The translations under genes were made by a program, and so were the position numbers. The notes beneath the pieces are model-generated. The model had not been told where the DNA came from. It was given only the letters and a program-made list of their open reading frames with translations, and did not search any database. A stretch of 64,000 nucleotides of DNA from assembly GCF_010729665.1 (NCBI RefSeq), contig NZ_AP022610.1, forward strand, positions 4,030,001 through 4,094,000, read 5' to 3'. The stretch is from Mycolicibacterium madagascariense (GTDB lineage Bacteria; Actinomycetota; Actinomycetes; Mycobacteriales; Mycobacteriaceae). Positions 27,533 to 39,300 of this stretch are shown here, one piece after another. Each line of letters begins with the position of its first letter. Positions within the stretch are counted from its first letter, which is position 1.

Positions 27533-27697
27533 ATGACGACCGCAGGTGCGGCCCGTTCCACGGTACCGTCAGCCCTCGAACTCGACGAGGAACCGCGCGT
27601 CGTCGTGGTCTACAACTGCACGCGGATCGGCTTGCGAGCCAACCCGCCGGGATTCTCGATCAGAAATCTGTTCCGCGTCCGCCGGCGGCGTCGCTAA
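27533..27697 (+). CDS. 54-residue basic-tailed small protein
   Basis: This open frame begins MTTAGAARSTVPSALELDEE and includes VVVVYNCTRIGLRANPPGF. It ends with an Arg cluster (FRVRRRRR). A ribosome site GAGG lies 9 nt upstream of the ATG. The beta-strand-like VVVVYNC followed by an Arg-rich tail suggests nucleic-acid or membrane-surface binding, but no family is known to me. It is at the chromosomal side of the island, 367 bp after the last att repeat. Confidence 0.45.
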   Translation: MTTAGAARSTVPSALELDEEPRVVVVYNCTRIGLRANPPGFSIRNLFRVRRRRR

Positions 27698-27738
27698 GGT
27701 CCGCCGCCGGAGGCGTCGCTAGGCTCCGTCGCGATGGC

Positions 27739-27963
27739 TCAGCTGCGCGCCCGGCGGATCGCGAGCACCACGATCAGGGCGCCCAGCCCGGCCAGCGTCG
27801 CCGCGACCGCGGGCTTCTTCACGAACTGCACGACACCGGTCTTGACGTCGTCGGCAATGCGCGCCGGATTCGCCCGCTCGGCGAGGGCATCCACCGTGCT
27901 GGCGAGTTGTTCCCGCGCTACGTCGATGTCCTGCTTGATCTTGTCGGGATCCCGGTCTGCCAC
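27739..27963 (-). CDS. DUF3618 membrane-anchored protein
   Basis: This 74-residue protein has an amphipathic N-terminal helix (DPDKIKQDIDVAREQLASTV), A-L-A-E-R-A-N-P in the family position, and one C-terminal transmembrane helix (AATLAGLGALIVVLAI) with an R-R-A-R-S end. It matches DUF3618 and the Rv2520c position. The GTG start gives the normal family length. It is divergent from bcp, 96 bp apart. Its role is unknown. Confidence 0.82.
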   Translation of the reverse strand: MADRDPDKIKQDIDVAREQLASTVDALAERANPARIADDVKTGVVQFVKKPAVAATLAGLGALIVVLAIRRARS

Positions 27964-28059
27964 GTCAGCCCCTTCAATCGCGTTGCTGTCTTGAGGAATT
28001 ACCCTAGAGCAGCCGCACCCCGCCCGGGTGCACCGGCCGACCCGAAGGGACTTCCGCAC

Positions 28060-28533
28060 ATGCCCCCGACCCCGCGCCTCGCAGTGGGCGACAAGGCCCC
28101 CGCGTTCAGTCTTCCCGATGCCGACGGCAACACCGTCTCGCTGAGCGACTTCGCCGGACGCAAGGTCGTCGTCTACTTCTACCCGGCCGCCTCCACGCCC
28201 GGGTGCACCAAACAGGCCTGCGACTTCCGGGACAGCCTGGCCGAACTGAACGAGGCGGGCCTCGACGTCGTCGGCATCTCGCCCGACAAGCCGGCCAAAC
28301 TGGCGAAGTTCCGCGACGCGGAGGGCCTGACGTTTCCGCTGCTGTCCGATCCCGACCGCGAGGTGCTCACCCAGTGGGGCGCCTTCGGCGAGAAGACCAT
28401 GTACGGCAAGACCGTTCAGGGCGTCATCCGGTCGACGTTCGTCGTCGACGAGAACGGCGACGTCGAAGTGGCCCAGTACAACGTCAAGGCCACCGGGCAC
28501 GTCGCCAAGCTGCGCCGCGAGCTAGCGGTCTAG
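28060..28533 (+). CDS. bcp: peroxiredoxin Bcp
   Basis: This 157-residue atypical 2-Cys peroxiredoxin of the BCP/PrxQ group reduces hydroperoxides using thioredoxin. The peroxidatic Cys is in T-P-G-C-T-K-Q-A-C with the resolving Cys five residues on, and the Thr and Arg of the active site (YFYPAASTPGC, IRSTFVVDENG) are present. GAAGGGA 8 nt before the ATG supports the start. It corresponds to Rv2521. Its stop overlaps the convergent M20 peptidase gene by 12 bp. Confidence 0.94.
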   Translation: MPPTPRLAVGDKAPAFSLPDADGNTVSLSDFAGRKVVVYFYPAASTPGCTKQACDFRDSLAELNEAGLDVVGISPDKPAKLAKFRDAEGLTFPLLSDPDREVLTQWGAFGEKTMYGKTVQGVIRSTFVVDENGDVEVAQYNVKATGHVAKLRRELAV

Positions 28534-29859
28534 CGCCCCGAGGGCTGCCAGCAGCAGCGCCTCCGACGTCGCGGCCCGCTCGAGCACGCCGAGGTCGAGG
28601 CTTTCGTCGACGCTGTGGGCCTGCGTCGCGGGATCCTCGACGCCGGTGACGAGGATCTTCGCGTCGGGGAAGGCGTTGGCGAATTCGGCGATGAACGGGA
28701 TCGAGCCCCCGACCCCCGTGTCGATCGGGTCGACGCCCCAGGCCTGCCGGAACGCGGTGCGGGCGGCGTCGTAGACGGGTCCGTTCGCCGCGATGGCGTA
28801 GGGCTCGCCGACGTCACCCGCGGTGACCGTGACCCGCGCGCCCCACGGCGCATGCTCCTCGAGGTGCCGGGTCAGCGCGGCCAGATGCGCTCGGGCATCG
28901 CCGCCCGGGGCGACGCGCATGCTGACCTTGGCCCGCGCCGACGGGATCAAGGTGTTCGACGCCTTCGCGATGGGCGTCGTGTCGATGCCGATGACCGTGA
29001 TCGCCGGCTTCGCCCACAGCCTGTCGGTGACCGAACCCGAGCCGATCTCCGTGACGCCGTCGAGGATTCCGGTCTCCTTGCGGATGTGATCCGCCGGGTA
29101 GTCGACGTCGGCCGCCGTGCCCTGGTGCAGGCCCACGACCGCGACGTTGCCGTCATCGTCGTGCAGGCTGGCGAGCAGGCGGACCAGGGCGCTCAGCGCG
29201 TCGGGGACGACGCCGCCCCACATCCCGGAGTGCAGGCCGTGATCGAGCGTGGCGACCTCCACGACGCAGTCGGCGAGACCGCGCAGCGACACCGTCAGCG
29301 ACGGCGTCGTCGTACTCCAGTTGTCGGAGTCGGCGATGACGATGACGTCGGCAGCCAGCAGATCCCGATGGGCGGCCAGCAGCGCGCTCAGAGTGGGCGA
29401 GCCGGACTCCTCCTCCCCCTCCACGAAGACCGTGACGCCGACGGGCAGGTCGTCGCCAAAGGCCCGAATCGCCGCGAGATGCGTTGCGATGCCCGCCTTG
29501 TCGTCGGCGGTGCCCCGACCGTAGAGACGGCCGTCGCGTTCGGTCGGTGTGAACGGGGGCGACGCCCACTGCGACGGATCGCCCTCGGGCTGCACGTCGT
29601 GATGGGCGTACAGCAGGACCGTCGGCGCACCCGCCGGTGCGGGGCGACGGGCGATGACGGCGGGCGCGCCGCCTTCGCTGACCGTGCGGATGTCGTGAAA
29701 ACCGGCCTGCGCCAACAGTTTCGACACGGCCTCGGCACTGCGGTGCACCTCGGCGCGCCGGTCGGGATCGGCCCACACCGATTCGATGCGGACGAGGTCC
29801 TCGAGGTCGGCCCGCACGGAGGGCAGCACCGACTTCACCTGGTCGACGAGATCGCTCAT
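28522..29859 (-). CDS. M20 family metallopeptidase (dipeptidase-like)
   Basis: This 445-residue di-zinc M20 peptidase has the first metal ligands in L-L-Y-A-H-H-D-V-Q-P-E-G, the bridging Asp in L-Y-G-R-G-T-A-D-D-K-A-G, and the catalytic Glu pair in V-E-G-E-E-E-S-G-S-P. The dimerisation (lid) domain spans about residues 195-340, with LDHGLHSGMWGG typical of the family. The C-terminal His ligand is in TQAHSVDESL. It corresponds to Rv2522c. The substrate is probably a dipeptide or acylated amino acid. Inverted repeat copy 2 lies between it and acpS. Confidence 0.9.
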   Translation of the reverse strand: MSDLVDQVKSVLPSVRADLEDLVRIESVWADPDRRAEVHRSAEAVSKLLAQAGFHDIRTVSEGGAPAVIARRPAPAGAPTVLLYAHHDVQPEGDPSQWASPPFTPTERDGRLYGRGTADDKAGIATHLAAIRAFGDDLPVGVTVFVEGEEESGSPTLSALLAAHRDLLAADVIVIADSDNWSTTTPSLTVSLRGLADCVVEVATLDHGLHSGMWGGVVPDALSALVRLLASLHDDDGNVAVVGLHQGTAADVDYPADHIRKETGILDGVTEIGSGSVTDRLWAKPAITVIGIDTTPIAKASNTLIPSARAKVSMRVAPGGDARAHLAALTRHLEEHAPWGARVTVTAGDVGEPYAIAANGPVYDAARTAFRQAWGVDPIDTGVGGSIPFIAEFANAFPDAKILVTGVEDPATQAHSVDESLDLGVLERAATSEALLLAALGALDR

Positions 29860-29885
29860 GGCACCGAGCCTAGTGCGTAACCACT

Positions 29886-29952
29886 TCCCGCGAGCAGACG
29901 CAAGTGGCCCTGAAATGGCCCGAATGAGGGCCCCTTGCGTCTGCTCGCGGGG
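29886..29952. repeat. GCGAGCAGACGC inverted repeat, copy 2
   Basis: TCCCGCGAGCAGACGCAAG (29886-29904) pairs almost perfectly with CTTGCGTCTGCTCGCGGGGA (29934-29953), and inside the loop GGCCCT pairs with AGGGCC. It lies directly after the acpS stop codon on the minus strand, as copy 1 lies after the SDR stop. It forms a long, strong hairpin without a T run. Confidence 0.75.
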
Positions 29953-29960
29953 AGAACGGG

Positions 29961-30350
29961 TCAGGTTTCCAGGATGGCGACCGCCGCGGCGGTGTCCTTC
30001 TCGTGGGTCAGCGACAAGTGGATGGTGACGTCCCTGAGGTGCTCCCCGATCGCGCCGGTCAACCGCACCTTGGGGCGTCCCCACATGTCCGTGACGATCT
30101 CGATGTCACGGTGGATGCCCTCGGGCAGCATCGGGCGCTTCGAGAAACGCGACCCCGACCACGCCTTGATGACCGCCTCCTTGGCGGCCCAGCGCGCCGC
30201 CAGATGCCGTGCCGCAGACGAACTCTTGTCCGCGGCGTCGCGACGCTCACCGGGGGTGAACGTCTCGGCGAACACCGTGCCCGGCTGGTCGACCTGTTCT
30301 GCGAAGTCCGGTATGGAGACGAGGTCGATGCCGACTCCCACGATGCTCAT
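29961..30350 (-). CDS. acpS: holo-[acyl-carrier-protein] synthase AcpS
   Basis: This 129-residue phosphopantetheinyl transferase moves 4'-phosphopantetheine from CoA to the Ser of acyl carrier domains, including that of the neighbouring FAS. The Mg-binding Asp is in V-G-I-D-L-V-S-I and the Glu in A-A-R-W-A-A-K-E-A-V-I-K-A; the C-terminal LSLTHEKDTAAAVAI is standard. It starts 24 bp after the fas stop, so the two form an operon: enzyme and its activator. Confidence 0.96.
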   Translation of the reverse strand: MSIVGVGIDLVSIPDFAEQVDQPGTVFAETFTPGERRDAADKSSSAARHLAARWAAKEAVIKAWSGSRFSKRPMLPEGIHRDIEIVTDMWGRPKVRLTGAIGEHLRDVTIHLSLTHEKDTAAAVAILET

Positions 30351-30374
30351 GCCCGAAACGCTAACCCAGCCGGC

Positions 30375-33300
30375 TCAGCCCCCATACCAACCGTTGGCCC
30401 CGAGCCGCGCGTCGGCGTCGAGCAGCATGTCGGCCTCCTGCGGCTTCTCCGGCAGGTCGTGGTGGAAGCGTCGGTCAGCGGGCTTCTCGTACAGCGCGGG
30501 TCCGCCCGCGATGGCCGAGGCCAACGTCCGCTGCCCCTTGAGCACCCGGGCACCGGCCCGCTGCTGGTAGTCCGCCCGCTGCTCCGGCGTCAGCGTCGCG
30601 AGGAACGCCTGCGGATGCACCAGCGCGACGAGACCCGACACGTGACCGAAGCCGAGGCTGGTGACCAGACCCGCCTTCAGCGGGAACTTCTCCCCCAGCT
30701 GCAGGGTCTCGCGCACCCACACGAAGTGCGAGGCGTGGGCGAGCTCGTCGTCGACGCAGTCCAGGCTCCGGTTCGGCGGGATCACGCCGTCACGCAGCAT
30801 CTGGCACATGCCCATCATCTGGAACGCCGCCGCACCACCCTTCGAGTGTCCGGTGAGGCTCTTCTGGCTGACGATGAACAGTGGGTTGCCCGGCGAACGG
30901 CCGAGGGCCGAGGCGAGCCGCTCGTGCAGCTCGGTCTCGTTGGGATCGTTGGCCAACGTCGACGTGTCGTGCTTGGAGATGACCGCGATGTCGTCGGCAC
31001 CGACGCCCAGCTTCGCCAACGACTTCGCCAGCTGCGACTGCCTGCCGCCGCGACCCGCGCCGAGCGCGCCGAGCCCCGGCGCCGGGATCGAGGTGTGCAC
31101 GCCATCGCCGAACGACGAGGCGTAGCCCACCACGGCCATGACCGGCAGACCCATCTCCAGCGCGAGATCGCCGCGCGCCAGCAGGATGGTGCCACCGCCC
31201 TGCGACTCGACGAACCCGAGCCGACGACGGTCGTTGGCACGCGAGAACTTCGCATCGCTGATGCCCTTGGCGCGCATCACCTCGGTGTCCGCCGTGGCCG
31301 ACATGTCCCCGAAGCCCGTCACGGCCTCCAGCGTCAGGTCGTCGTACCCGCCGGCGACCACGAAGTCGGCCTTGCCGAGGCGGATCTTGTCCACGCCCTC
31401 CTCGACCGACACGGCGGCCGTCGCGCACGCGGCGACCGGATGGATCATCGCGCCGTAGCTGCCGATGTAGGACTGCACGACGTGGCCGGCGAAGACGTTC
31501 GGCAGCACCTCCTGCAGGATGTCGTTCGGCTTGTTCTGCCCAAGCAGGTTGCCGTGGAACATCTTCTGCATCGACGTCAGCCCGCCGATGCCGGTGCCCT
31601 GCGTGCTGGCCACCAGGCTCGGATGCACCCAGCGCATCAGCTCGGTCGGCGTGAAGCCGGCCGTCAGGAACGCGTCGACGGTCGTGACGAGGTTCCACAG
31701 CGCCAGCCGGTCGAGCGAGTTGACCATGTCCTGGCTGACGCCGTAGACGGTCGGGTCGAAGCCGGTCGGCACCTGGGCGCCGACGGTCCGCGACATCTTC
31801 ACCGAGCGCGGCACCCGAATCTCGGTGCCCGCCTTGCGGGTGACCTGCCAGTCGGTGCTGTCGGGCACCGGCGCGATCACGGTGTGCTCGGGATCGGACT
31901 GCTTGAAGCCGCGGGCGTCGGCCTCCGCCGACACCACGAACGTGAAGTCCTTCTCCAGGAACACCGAAACCAGCAGTGGCGCAGTGTGATCCGCTTCGAC
32001 GGCTCCGTCGTCGACGAATTCGCGGATGCCCACCCGTTCGATCACGGCGTCGTGGTAGCGCTCCACCAACTCGCCCTCGTCGACCAGGTCGCCCGACGCG
32101 GTGTCGTACCACCCCGGCTTGGGGTCGTCCTCCCACGTGACGAGACCGGTTGTCCAGGCCAATTCGAGGACGCCCGCGGCGGACAGCTCACCGGAGACCT
32201 CGACTTCGAACCGGGTCCGCGACGATCCGTACGGGCCGATCTCCGCCCCGCCGACGATGACCACGAGGTCCGCCGGATCGACGTCGAGGTCGTCCCAGGC
32301 GGGCGGCGGGGCGGCGGCGTAACCGCGCGGCGGCGATGGCAGCGCCCGGATGGTCGAGGTCTCGACGTCCTCGTCCGGTGTCGCCGCACCGCTCTCGGCG
32401 GCCATGTCCTCGCGGGCCTTGGCCGCCAATTCGGCCATGTCGATGTCGATCTCGCCGAGACCGCCGGTCAGGTCGGCCTTGATCGGCTCGTGCGCGGCCG
32501 CCACCTTGGACTCGATGTCGCACAGGTCGAGCAGCATCGACGCCATCTCTTCGGTGGTGTACGTGGTCACGCCGGCCTCTTCGACCGCCCCGACGATGGC
32601 GTCGTTGTGCCCCATCAGGCCGGTACCCTTGGTCCAGCCAATAAGGGCGTGCGCCAACGACACTCGCTGCGACCACGAGGTCTCGGCCTTCCAGCGCGTC
32701 ACCAGTGCGTCCAGTGCGGACTTGGCTTCGCCGTAGGCGCCGTCGCCGCCGAACATGCCGCGGTTGGGCGACCCGGGCAGCACCACGTGCAGCCGCGAGG
32801 CGATGTCGCGCTCGGCACCGATGTGCGATAGCCCGCCGATGAGCCGCTGCACGGCCCACAGCAGGACCTTCATCTCCATCTCCGAACGCGAGCCCGCCTC
32901 GGAGAGGTCACCGGCGACGCGCGGTGCGGCGAACGGGAACAGCAGTGTCGGCGTCAGCGCGTCCTTGAGGTGAACCGACTGCGGGCCAAGGCTTTCGCTC
33001 TGCTCGCTACCGACCCAGCTGACCAGTGCGTCGATGTCGGTGTAGGACGCCATGTTGGCGGGCACCACCCACAGCGTCGCACCGAACCGGGCGTGGTCGC
33101 GGTAGAGGCCCTTGTAGAACGCCAGCCGGTCGTCGTCGAGCTTCGAGGTCGTCGCAATTACCGAGGCGCCACCGTCGAGCAGCTGCGCGATCACCGACGC
33201 GGCGATCGAGCCCTTGGAGGCGCCCGTCACGACGGCGATCTCGTTCGCGTACCGCCCGGTGCCCGGGTTCTCCGCGCCCGCGGCGGCACGGCCGTAGAGC

Positions 33301-36300
33301 GACGCGTGCACGTTGCGGCCGGCGGCCAGGGCCTTGCCCTGCCACCAGTTCGCCTGCGTCGCCACGACGTGCCCGGCGGCCTCGAAGCGCTCGGAGAGCC
33401 GCTGCCAGTCCGCGTCGATCTCGTCCTCGTCCGTCAGCCACAGCCGGGCGAGGTCCTCGCGGGCGCTGGCCCAGCGGTCGTCGAAGAGCACCGCCTTGCG
33501 GCTGTCGAAGCTCGGCGACACCAAACGTGGCCAGTCCGAACCGAGTTCGGCGGTGACGAGGTCGATGAGGTCGGCGTCGCTGACGGTCTCGGCCACGTTG
33601 ACGGGGGCGTCCAGGCCGAGTTGGCCGAGGATCGTCCGCGCCGCCGCGGCGAGGACGCCGTTGGGGCCGGTCACCTGTTCGGCGAATTCACCGAGCGCGG
33701 CGGAGTCGACGACGCCGCCCCCACCGCCGGCGGCCGACGGCAGTGACACCGCGATGCCCCGGCGGTTCGCGACGGCGGTGACGGCCGCGTCGACGACCTT
33801 GTCGACGGTCGCCGCGTCGGGCAGCGCGCCGTCGTGCAGGTGGCCGAGCGCGCCACCGCGGACGCTGGTGCCCTCTCGGGTGCCGAGCGCGAGCTCCATC
33901 GTGACGTGCTTGACCCACCCGTCGCCGAGCTCCCAGGTCTTCTTGACGCGTTCGGCGATGGCGGCGGGCCGCTTGCCCGACGGGCCGAGGACCGTGCGCA
34001 GCTGGTCGTTGACCGCGTCGGAGAGCACCGGGCCGAAGGGCTTGTAGGTCCTGGCCAGCTTGGTGACCTGAGCCTTGAGCCCGCCGAGGTCGGCCTCGGC
34101 CGCACCGTCGATGGCCCCGAGGTTGAGCTCGGAGCCCAGGTCGACCAGCAGCTGGTTGCGTCGCGACGACGCGCCGTCGGTGATCGACTCGATGGAGTCC
34201 AGCGGCTCGACCTGATCCAGCCGCATCTTCGCCGACAGCGCGATGAGCGACAGCGTCGCATCGTCGGCGCCGAACGAAATGTCCTCTGGCCGTGGGCCAC
34301 CCGACGGGGCGGTGGGCGCGGCGGCGGGCGCTGGTGCCGACTCGGCCGCCGGGGCAGCCTCGGCCACCGGCGCGGGCGCCGACTCCTCCTCGGGTTCCGG
34401 CTCCGGATCGGTGTCGGTCGCGAACAGCACCGCGGCGTCGCGCTCGGTGTTGAGCACCTCCGTGGTGTTGTGCGAGTACTCCGGCAGTTTCAGCGTGTTG
34501 GTGGCCAGGCCCGCCACCGTCGGCGCGGACTTCACGCCGATCTCGACGAAGCGCTCTACGCCCATGCCACCGGCGGCCTCTTCGATGAACAGAAGATCCT
34601 GGGTCTCGATCCAGCGGACCGGGCTGGCGAACTGCCACGCCAGGAGTTCGATGACGACCTTGCGGCACAGCTCGTGCGGCCGCTCGGTGCGCCACGTGTC
34701 GTAGTCGGCGAGGATCTCGTCGAGCGGTTCGGCGGGCACCAGATCGCGGATCTCCTGGATGAAGTCGCGGTCCAGGGTGAACGGCCGCGGCACCAGGTTC
34801 GGCACGTAGCGGCCGATCAGCAGGTCGGGATCGGCATCACGCGGCATGACGCGTTCCAGGGACCGGCGGAAGTCGGCGACGCCGACGCGGAGGACCTCCG
34901 AGTGGAACGGCACGTCGATGCCGGGCACCAGGATGAACGACCGCTTGCCGCCGGAGATCTCGCGACGCTTCTCGACCTCCTCCTCGAGCACCTCGAGGCC
35001 GCGGACGGTGCCCGCGATGGCGTACTGCGAGCCACGCAGGTTGAAGTTGACGATCTGTAAGAACTCACCTGTATTCGCCGCGATTTGAGCGACCCAGTCG
35101 GTCACGTCGTCGTCGTCGAGGTCGATCTGCGAGGGCCGGATCGCGGCGAGCCGGTAGTTGGACCGGCCCTTCTCGTCGCGCGGCACGATGTCGTGCATCT
35201 TGCTGCCGCGGTGGAACACGACCTCCAGCAGTGCCTCCAGCGGGTACACGCCGGACACGCACGCCAGCGCGGTGTACTCGCCGACGGAGTGCCCGCAGGC
35301 GATGGCGCCCTCGACGAACGCACCCTGCTCGCGCATCTCGGCCACCTGCGCGGCCGCGACCGTGGCCATGGCGACCTGGGTGAACTGCGTCAGGTAGAGC
35401 ACGCCCTCGGGGTGGTGGTAGTGCACGCCGCTGGCGATGAGGCTGGTCGGGTTGTCGCGCACCACGTGCAGCACCGAGAAGCCGAGGGTGTCGCGGGTGA
35501 ACTTGTCGGCGGTGTCCCACACCTTGCGGGCGGCCTTGGACCTGGCGCGCACCTCCATGCCCATGCCCTTGGACTGGATGCCCTGACCGGGGAAGGCGTA
35601 GACGGTCTTCGGCGCGGCCAACTGCGCGGTCGCGGCCATCACCAGGTCGGTGCCGACCTTCGCGGTGACCTCGATGATCTCGGCACCGCGGTCGATGCCG
35701 ACGCGATCGACGCGGAAATCGATCTCGTCACCGGGCAGGACCATGCCGAGGAAGCGCGACGTCCAGCCGACCAGCCGGGCCGGCGGGGTGGCCTGCCCGT
35801 CGGTCGCGGTCACGGCGTGCTGCGCGGCGGCCGAGAGCCACATGCCGTGCACGATGGGCGATTTCAGGCCGGCCAGCAGCGCGGCCGCCCGGTCGGTGTG
35901 GATCGGGTTGTGGTCACCGGACACGACGGCGAACGCACTCATGTCCGTCGGTGCGGTGACGGTGACGTCGCGGCGGCGGCGGCGCGGCGTGTCGGTCGCG
36001 TTGTCGGTGATCGCCCCGCCCGCCTGGGCGGGCTCGGTCAGTGCCGCCGGCCCAGTGCGGCCGCGGATCGCGAACCGCTCCTCGAGCGACGCCAGCTCGG
36101 TGCCGTCGGCGTCGCTGATGGTGACGTGCACCGGGATGACGCGGCCGACCTCGGTGTCCAGGGCGGCCGAAGCCGTTGCGGTGACCGACAATTGGACCTT
36201 GGACTTCGGCATGGGCGCCAGCAGGTGCGCGGCGTGGTCGAGGTGGACCAGGCTCAGCAGACCCTCGATCACCGGGAAGCCCGCGTCGGTGGTGGCCGAC

Positions 36301-39300
36301 CCGATGACCGAGAACACCGCGGGCCAGCAGAGGCCGACGAGCGCGTCGGGGACCAGCGTCAGGCCGGGCGCCAGCGGGGCGCCGAACGTCGCGGTGACAC
36401 CGGTGTGGTCGGCGACCTCCTCCGGGTCCCACTCCACGGTGACCGTGGTGCTCCCGTCGACGACGGGCGGCAGCGCCTCGGCGCCATCGACGCCCGCGGC
36501 GATGGCCAGCACGGCGCGCATGGCCGCGGCGGCGTCCTCGGTGGTGACGACGGGCATGCCACCGTCGATCGTGGCGGCGGGCAGCGTGAACCGGATGGTG
36601 ATCCAGATGTCGGACAGCGGCACGCTGAGCACCACGTGCTCACCGTTGAGCTCGAGCCGCGAACCCGTGGAAGGGTGTGTGGCAGAACGGTTCTCGTTGG
36701 CCTGCCACTCGCTCGGTGCGCCGATGCGGTGCACCGGGTTGATCGAGGAGCGGCCCGCCCACAGCACGTCCGGCGAGTCGAGGACGACGGCGAGCGGTCC
36801 GGTGACGTCGACGCGGGCCTGCCGGCGCGAGACCGCCGGCGCCGGCTGCGCGCCTGCGGCCAGGGCCTCGTCGATGGAGGCCTGCTCGAACCGGTCGAGC
36901 AGCTCACCGACGGGCTCGTCGACGCGGGTGATGCCCACGACGGCCTCGGTGCCGGGGATGATGCAAACCTGATCGGCGGTGTACCGCGCGTCGTGGGCCT
37001 GCCACAGGGAGTCACTGCGCCACCAGCGGCGCACGTCCTTGTCGATCACGGGCACGAAGTTGACCGGCTTGCCGAGGGTCTTGCAGAGCGTCGTGAAGAA
37101 CGGCACGTCGGCCGGATGCAGCTTGACGTCCTCGGCGTCGGGGTAGCGCGACAGCAGTGCGGCCAGTGCGCGCTCCGGATTCTCCAGCAGCGCTTTGCCT
37201 TCGGCGTCGACGGTGAAGAGCGTCTCGATGGCGCCGGAGTCCTGCGGGTGCAGCCGGGCCTCGGCGCGCTTGAGCATCTCCTCGAAGCGGTCGCGCCAGC
37301 TCACGTCGAGCCACGGCGAGTCGTCGGTCTTGGTGTCGGCGGTGGAATCGCCGTCGCCGATGGCCAATTCGACGTAGCGGCGCAGCCACTGCAGGTAGGT
37401 CATGTCGGCGACGTCGCCGAAGTACGGCTTGGCGGTCTCGGCCATCGCCGCGATGATCTCGTCGCGGCGCTCGGCGACCGCGTCGACGTCACCGGCGACC
37501 TCGTCGAGGAGGCGGCCGCAGCGCGAGGCTGCGTTGTCGATCTCGTGGATGTCGGCCCCGAGCTGGCTGCGCCCGGAAGCCATGCCGCCCTGAGCCTTTC
37601 CGGCCCCGACCCACTGGCTGGTGCCGTTGGTCTCGACCAGCAGCTGCTTGACGGCGGGCGAGGTGGTCGCCTCCAGCGTCGCCATCGTGGCGGTGCCGAC
37701 CAGGATGCCGTCGACGGGCATGTCCGGGAAGCCGTAGGCCCGCGACCAACGACCCGAGAGGTAGTCCGCGGCGCGCTCCGGCGTGCCGATGCCACCGCCG
37801 ACGCACAGCGTGATGTTCGACAGCTTGCGCAGATCCCCGTAGGTCGAGATCAGCAGGTCGTCGAGGTCCTCCCACGAGTGGTGCCCGCCCGCGCGGCCGC
37901 CCTCGACGTGGACGATGACGTCGCGGTCGGGGACCTCGGCGGCGATCTTGATCACGGACTTGATCTGCTCGACGGTGCCCGGCTTGAAGCACACGTAGGC
38001 CAGGCCGACGTCGTTGAGTTCCTCGATGATGGCCACGGCCTCGTCGAGTTCGGGGATGCCCGCGCTGACCACGACGCCGTCGAAGGGGGCGCCGGACTGA
38101 CGTGCCCGCTGCACCAGGCGCTTGCCGCCGACCTGCAGCTTCCACAGGTAGGGGTCGAGGAACAGCGTGTTGAACTGCACGGCGCGGCCGGGCTCCAGCA
38201 GCGTCGTGAGCTCGGCGACGCGCTTGTCGAAGATGGCCTCGGTGACCTGACCGCCGCCGGCGAGCTCGGCCCAGTGGCCCGCATTGGCCGCGGCGGCAAC
38301 GATCTTCGCGTCGACCGTCGTCGGCGTCATGCCCGCGAGCAGCATCGGCGAGCGGCCGGTGAGCCGGGTGAACTTCGTCGAGAGCTTGGTGGTGCCGTTC
38401 GGCAGCGAGATGAGCGACGGGGCGTAGCTCGACCACGCGGGCGGGATCTCCGGGGCGGCGCCGACGGTGAACAGCTGTCGCTGTCCCGCCCTGGTGGCCG
38501 CCGCCACGATGCCGATGCCGAGGCCGCGGATCACGGGTGCGGTCAGGCGGGTGACGGTGTCACTCGGGCCGAGGTCGACGATCCAGCGGGCACCGGACTT
38601 GTGCAGCCCTTCGACCTCGCGGACCCAGTCGATGGGACGCACGAAGATCGACTCGGTCATCTCGTGGGCGAGTTCGGCGTCGATGCCCGTCTTGGCGGCC
38701 CACCGGTCGACGAACTCCACGCCCTCGGCGAGGCGCGGCGTGTGGAAGCCCACCTCGACCTGAACGCTGGCGAAGGACGGGCTGAAGACCGCGCCGCCGC
38801 GGAGCTTGTTCTTGCGCTCCGCCTCCTCCTTCTCGGTGATCTTGCTGCAGTAGAGCTCGAAGCGCGAGAGCTGTTCGGGGGTGCCGGTGATGACGACCGA
38901 GCGCCTGCCGTTGCGGATGGACAGCACGGGGGGCAACACCGTGCGGACGTCGGTGGAGAAGTCCTCGAGCAGTTCGGCGATGCGTTCGGGATCGACGTTG
39001 CTCACCGAGACCATGGGCGACTTCTCGCCGCGTCCGACCATGCCGCGGCGGCGCGAGATGAGCGAACCGGCCGCGCCGATCAGTTGCAGCAGCGCGAGCA
39101 GCTCGGCGTCCTTGGCGCCGCGGTGGCGCAGCGATTCGCAGGCCATGATGCCCTGCGAGTGGCCGGCCATCGCCACGGGCGGGGTGCCGTAGAGGTCGAG
39201 ACCCTGGCGGCTCAGCGCGCGCATGGCGGCCATCTGGGTCAGCAGGATGCCGGGGCCGGAGATGGCGGCCGTGGTGAGCTGCTTGGAGGTCGGCAACGGC

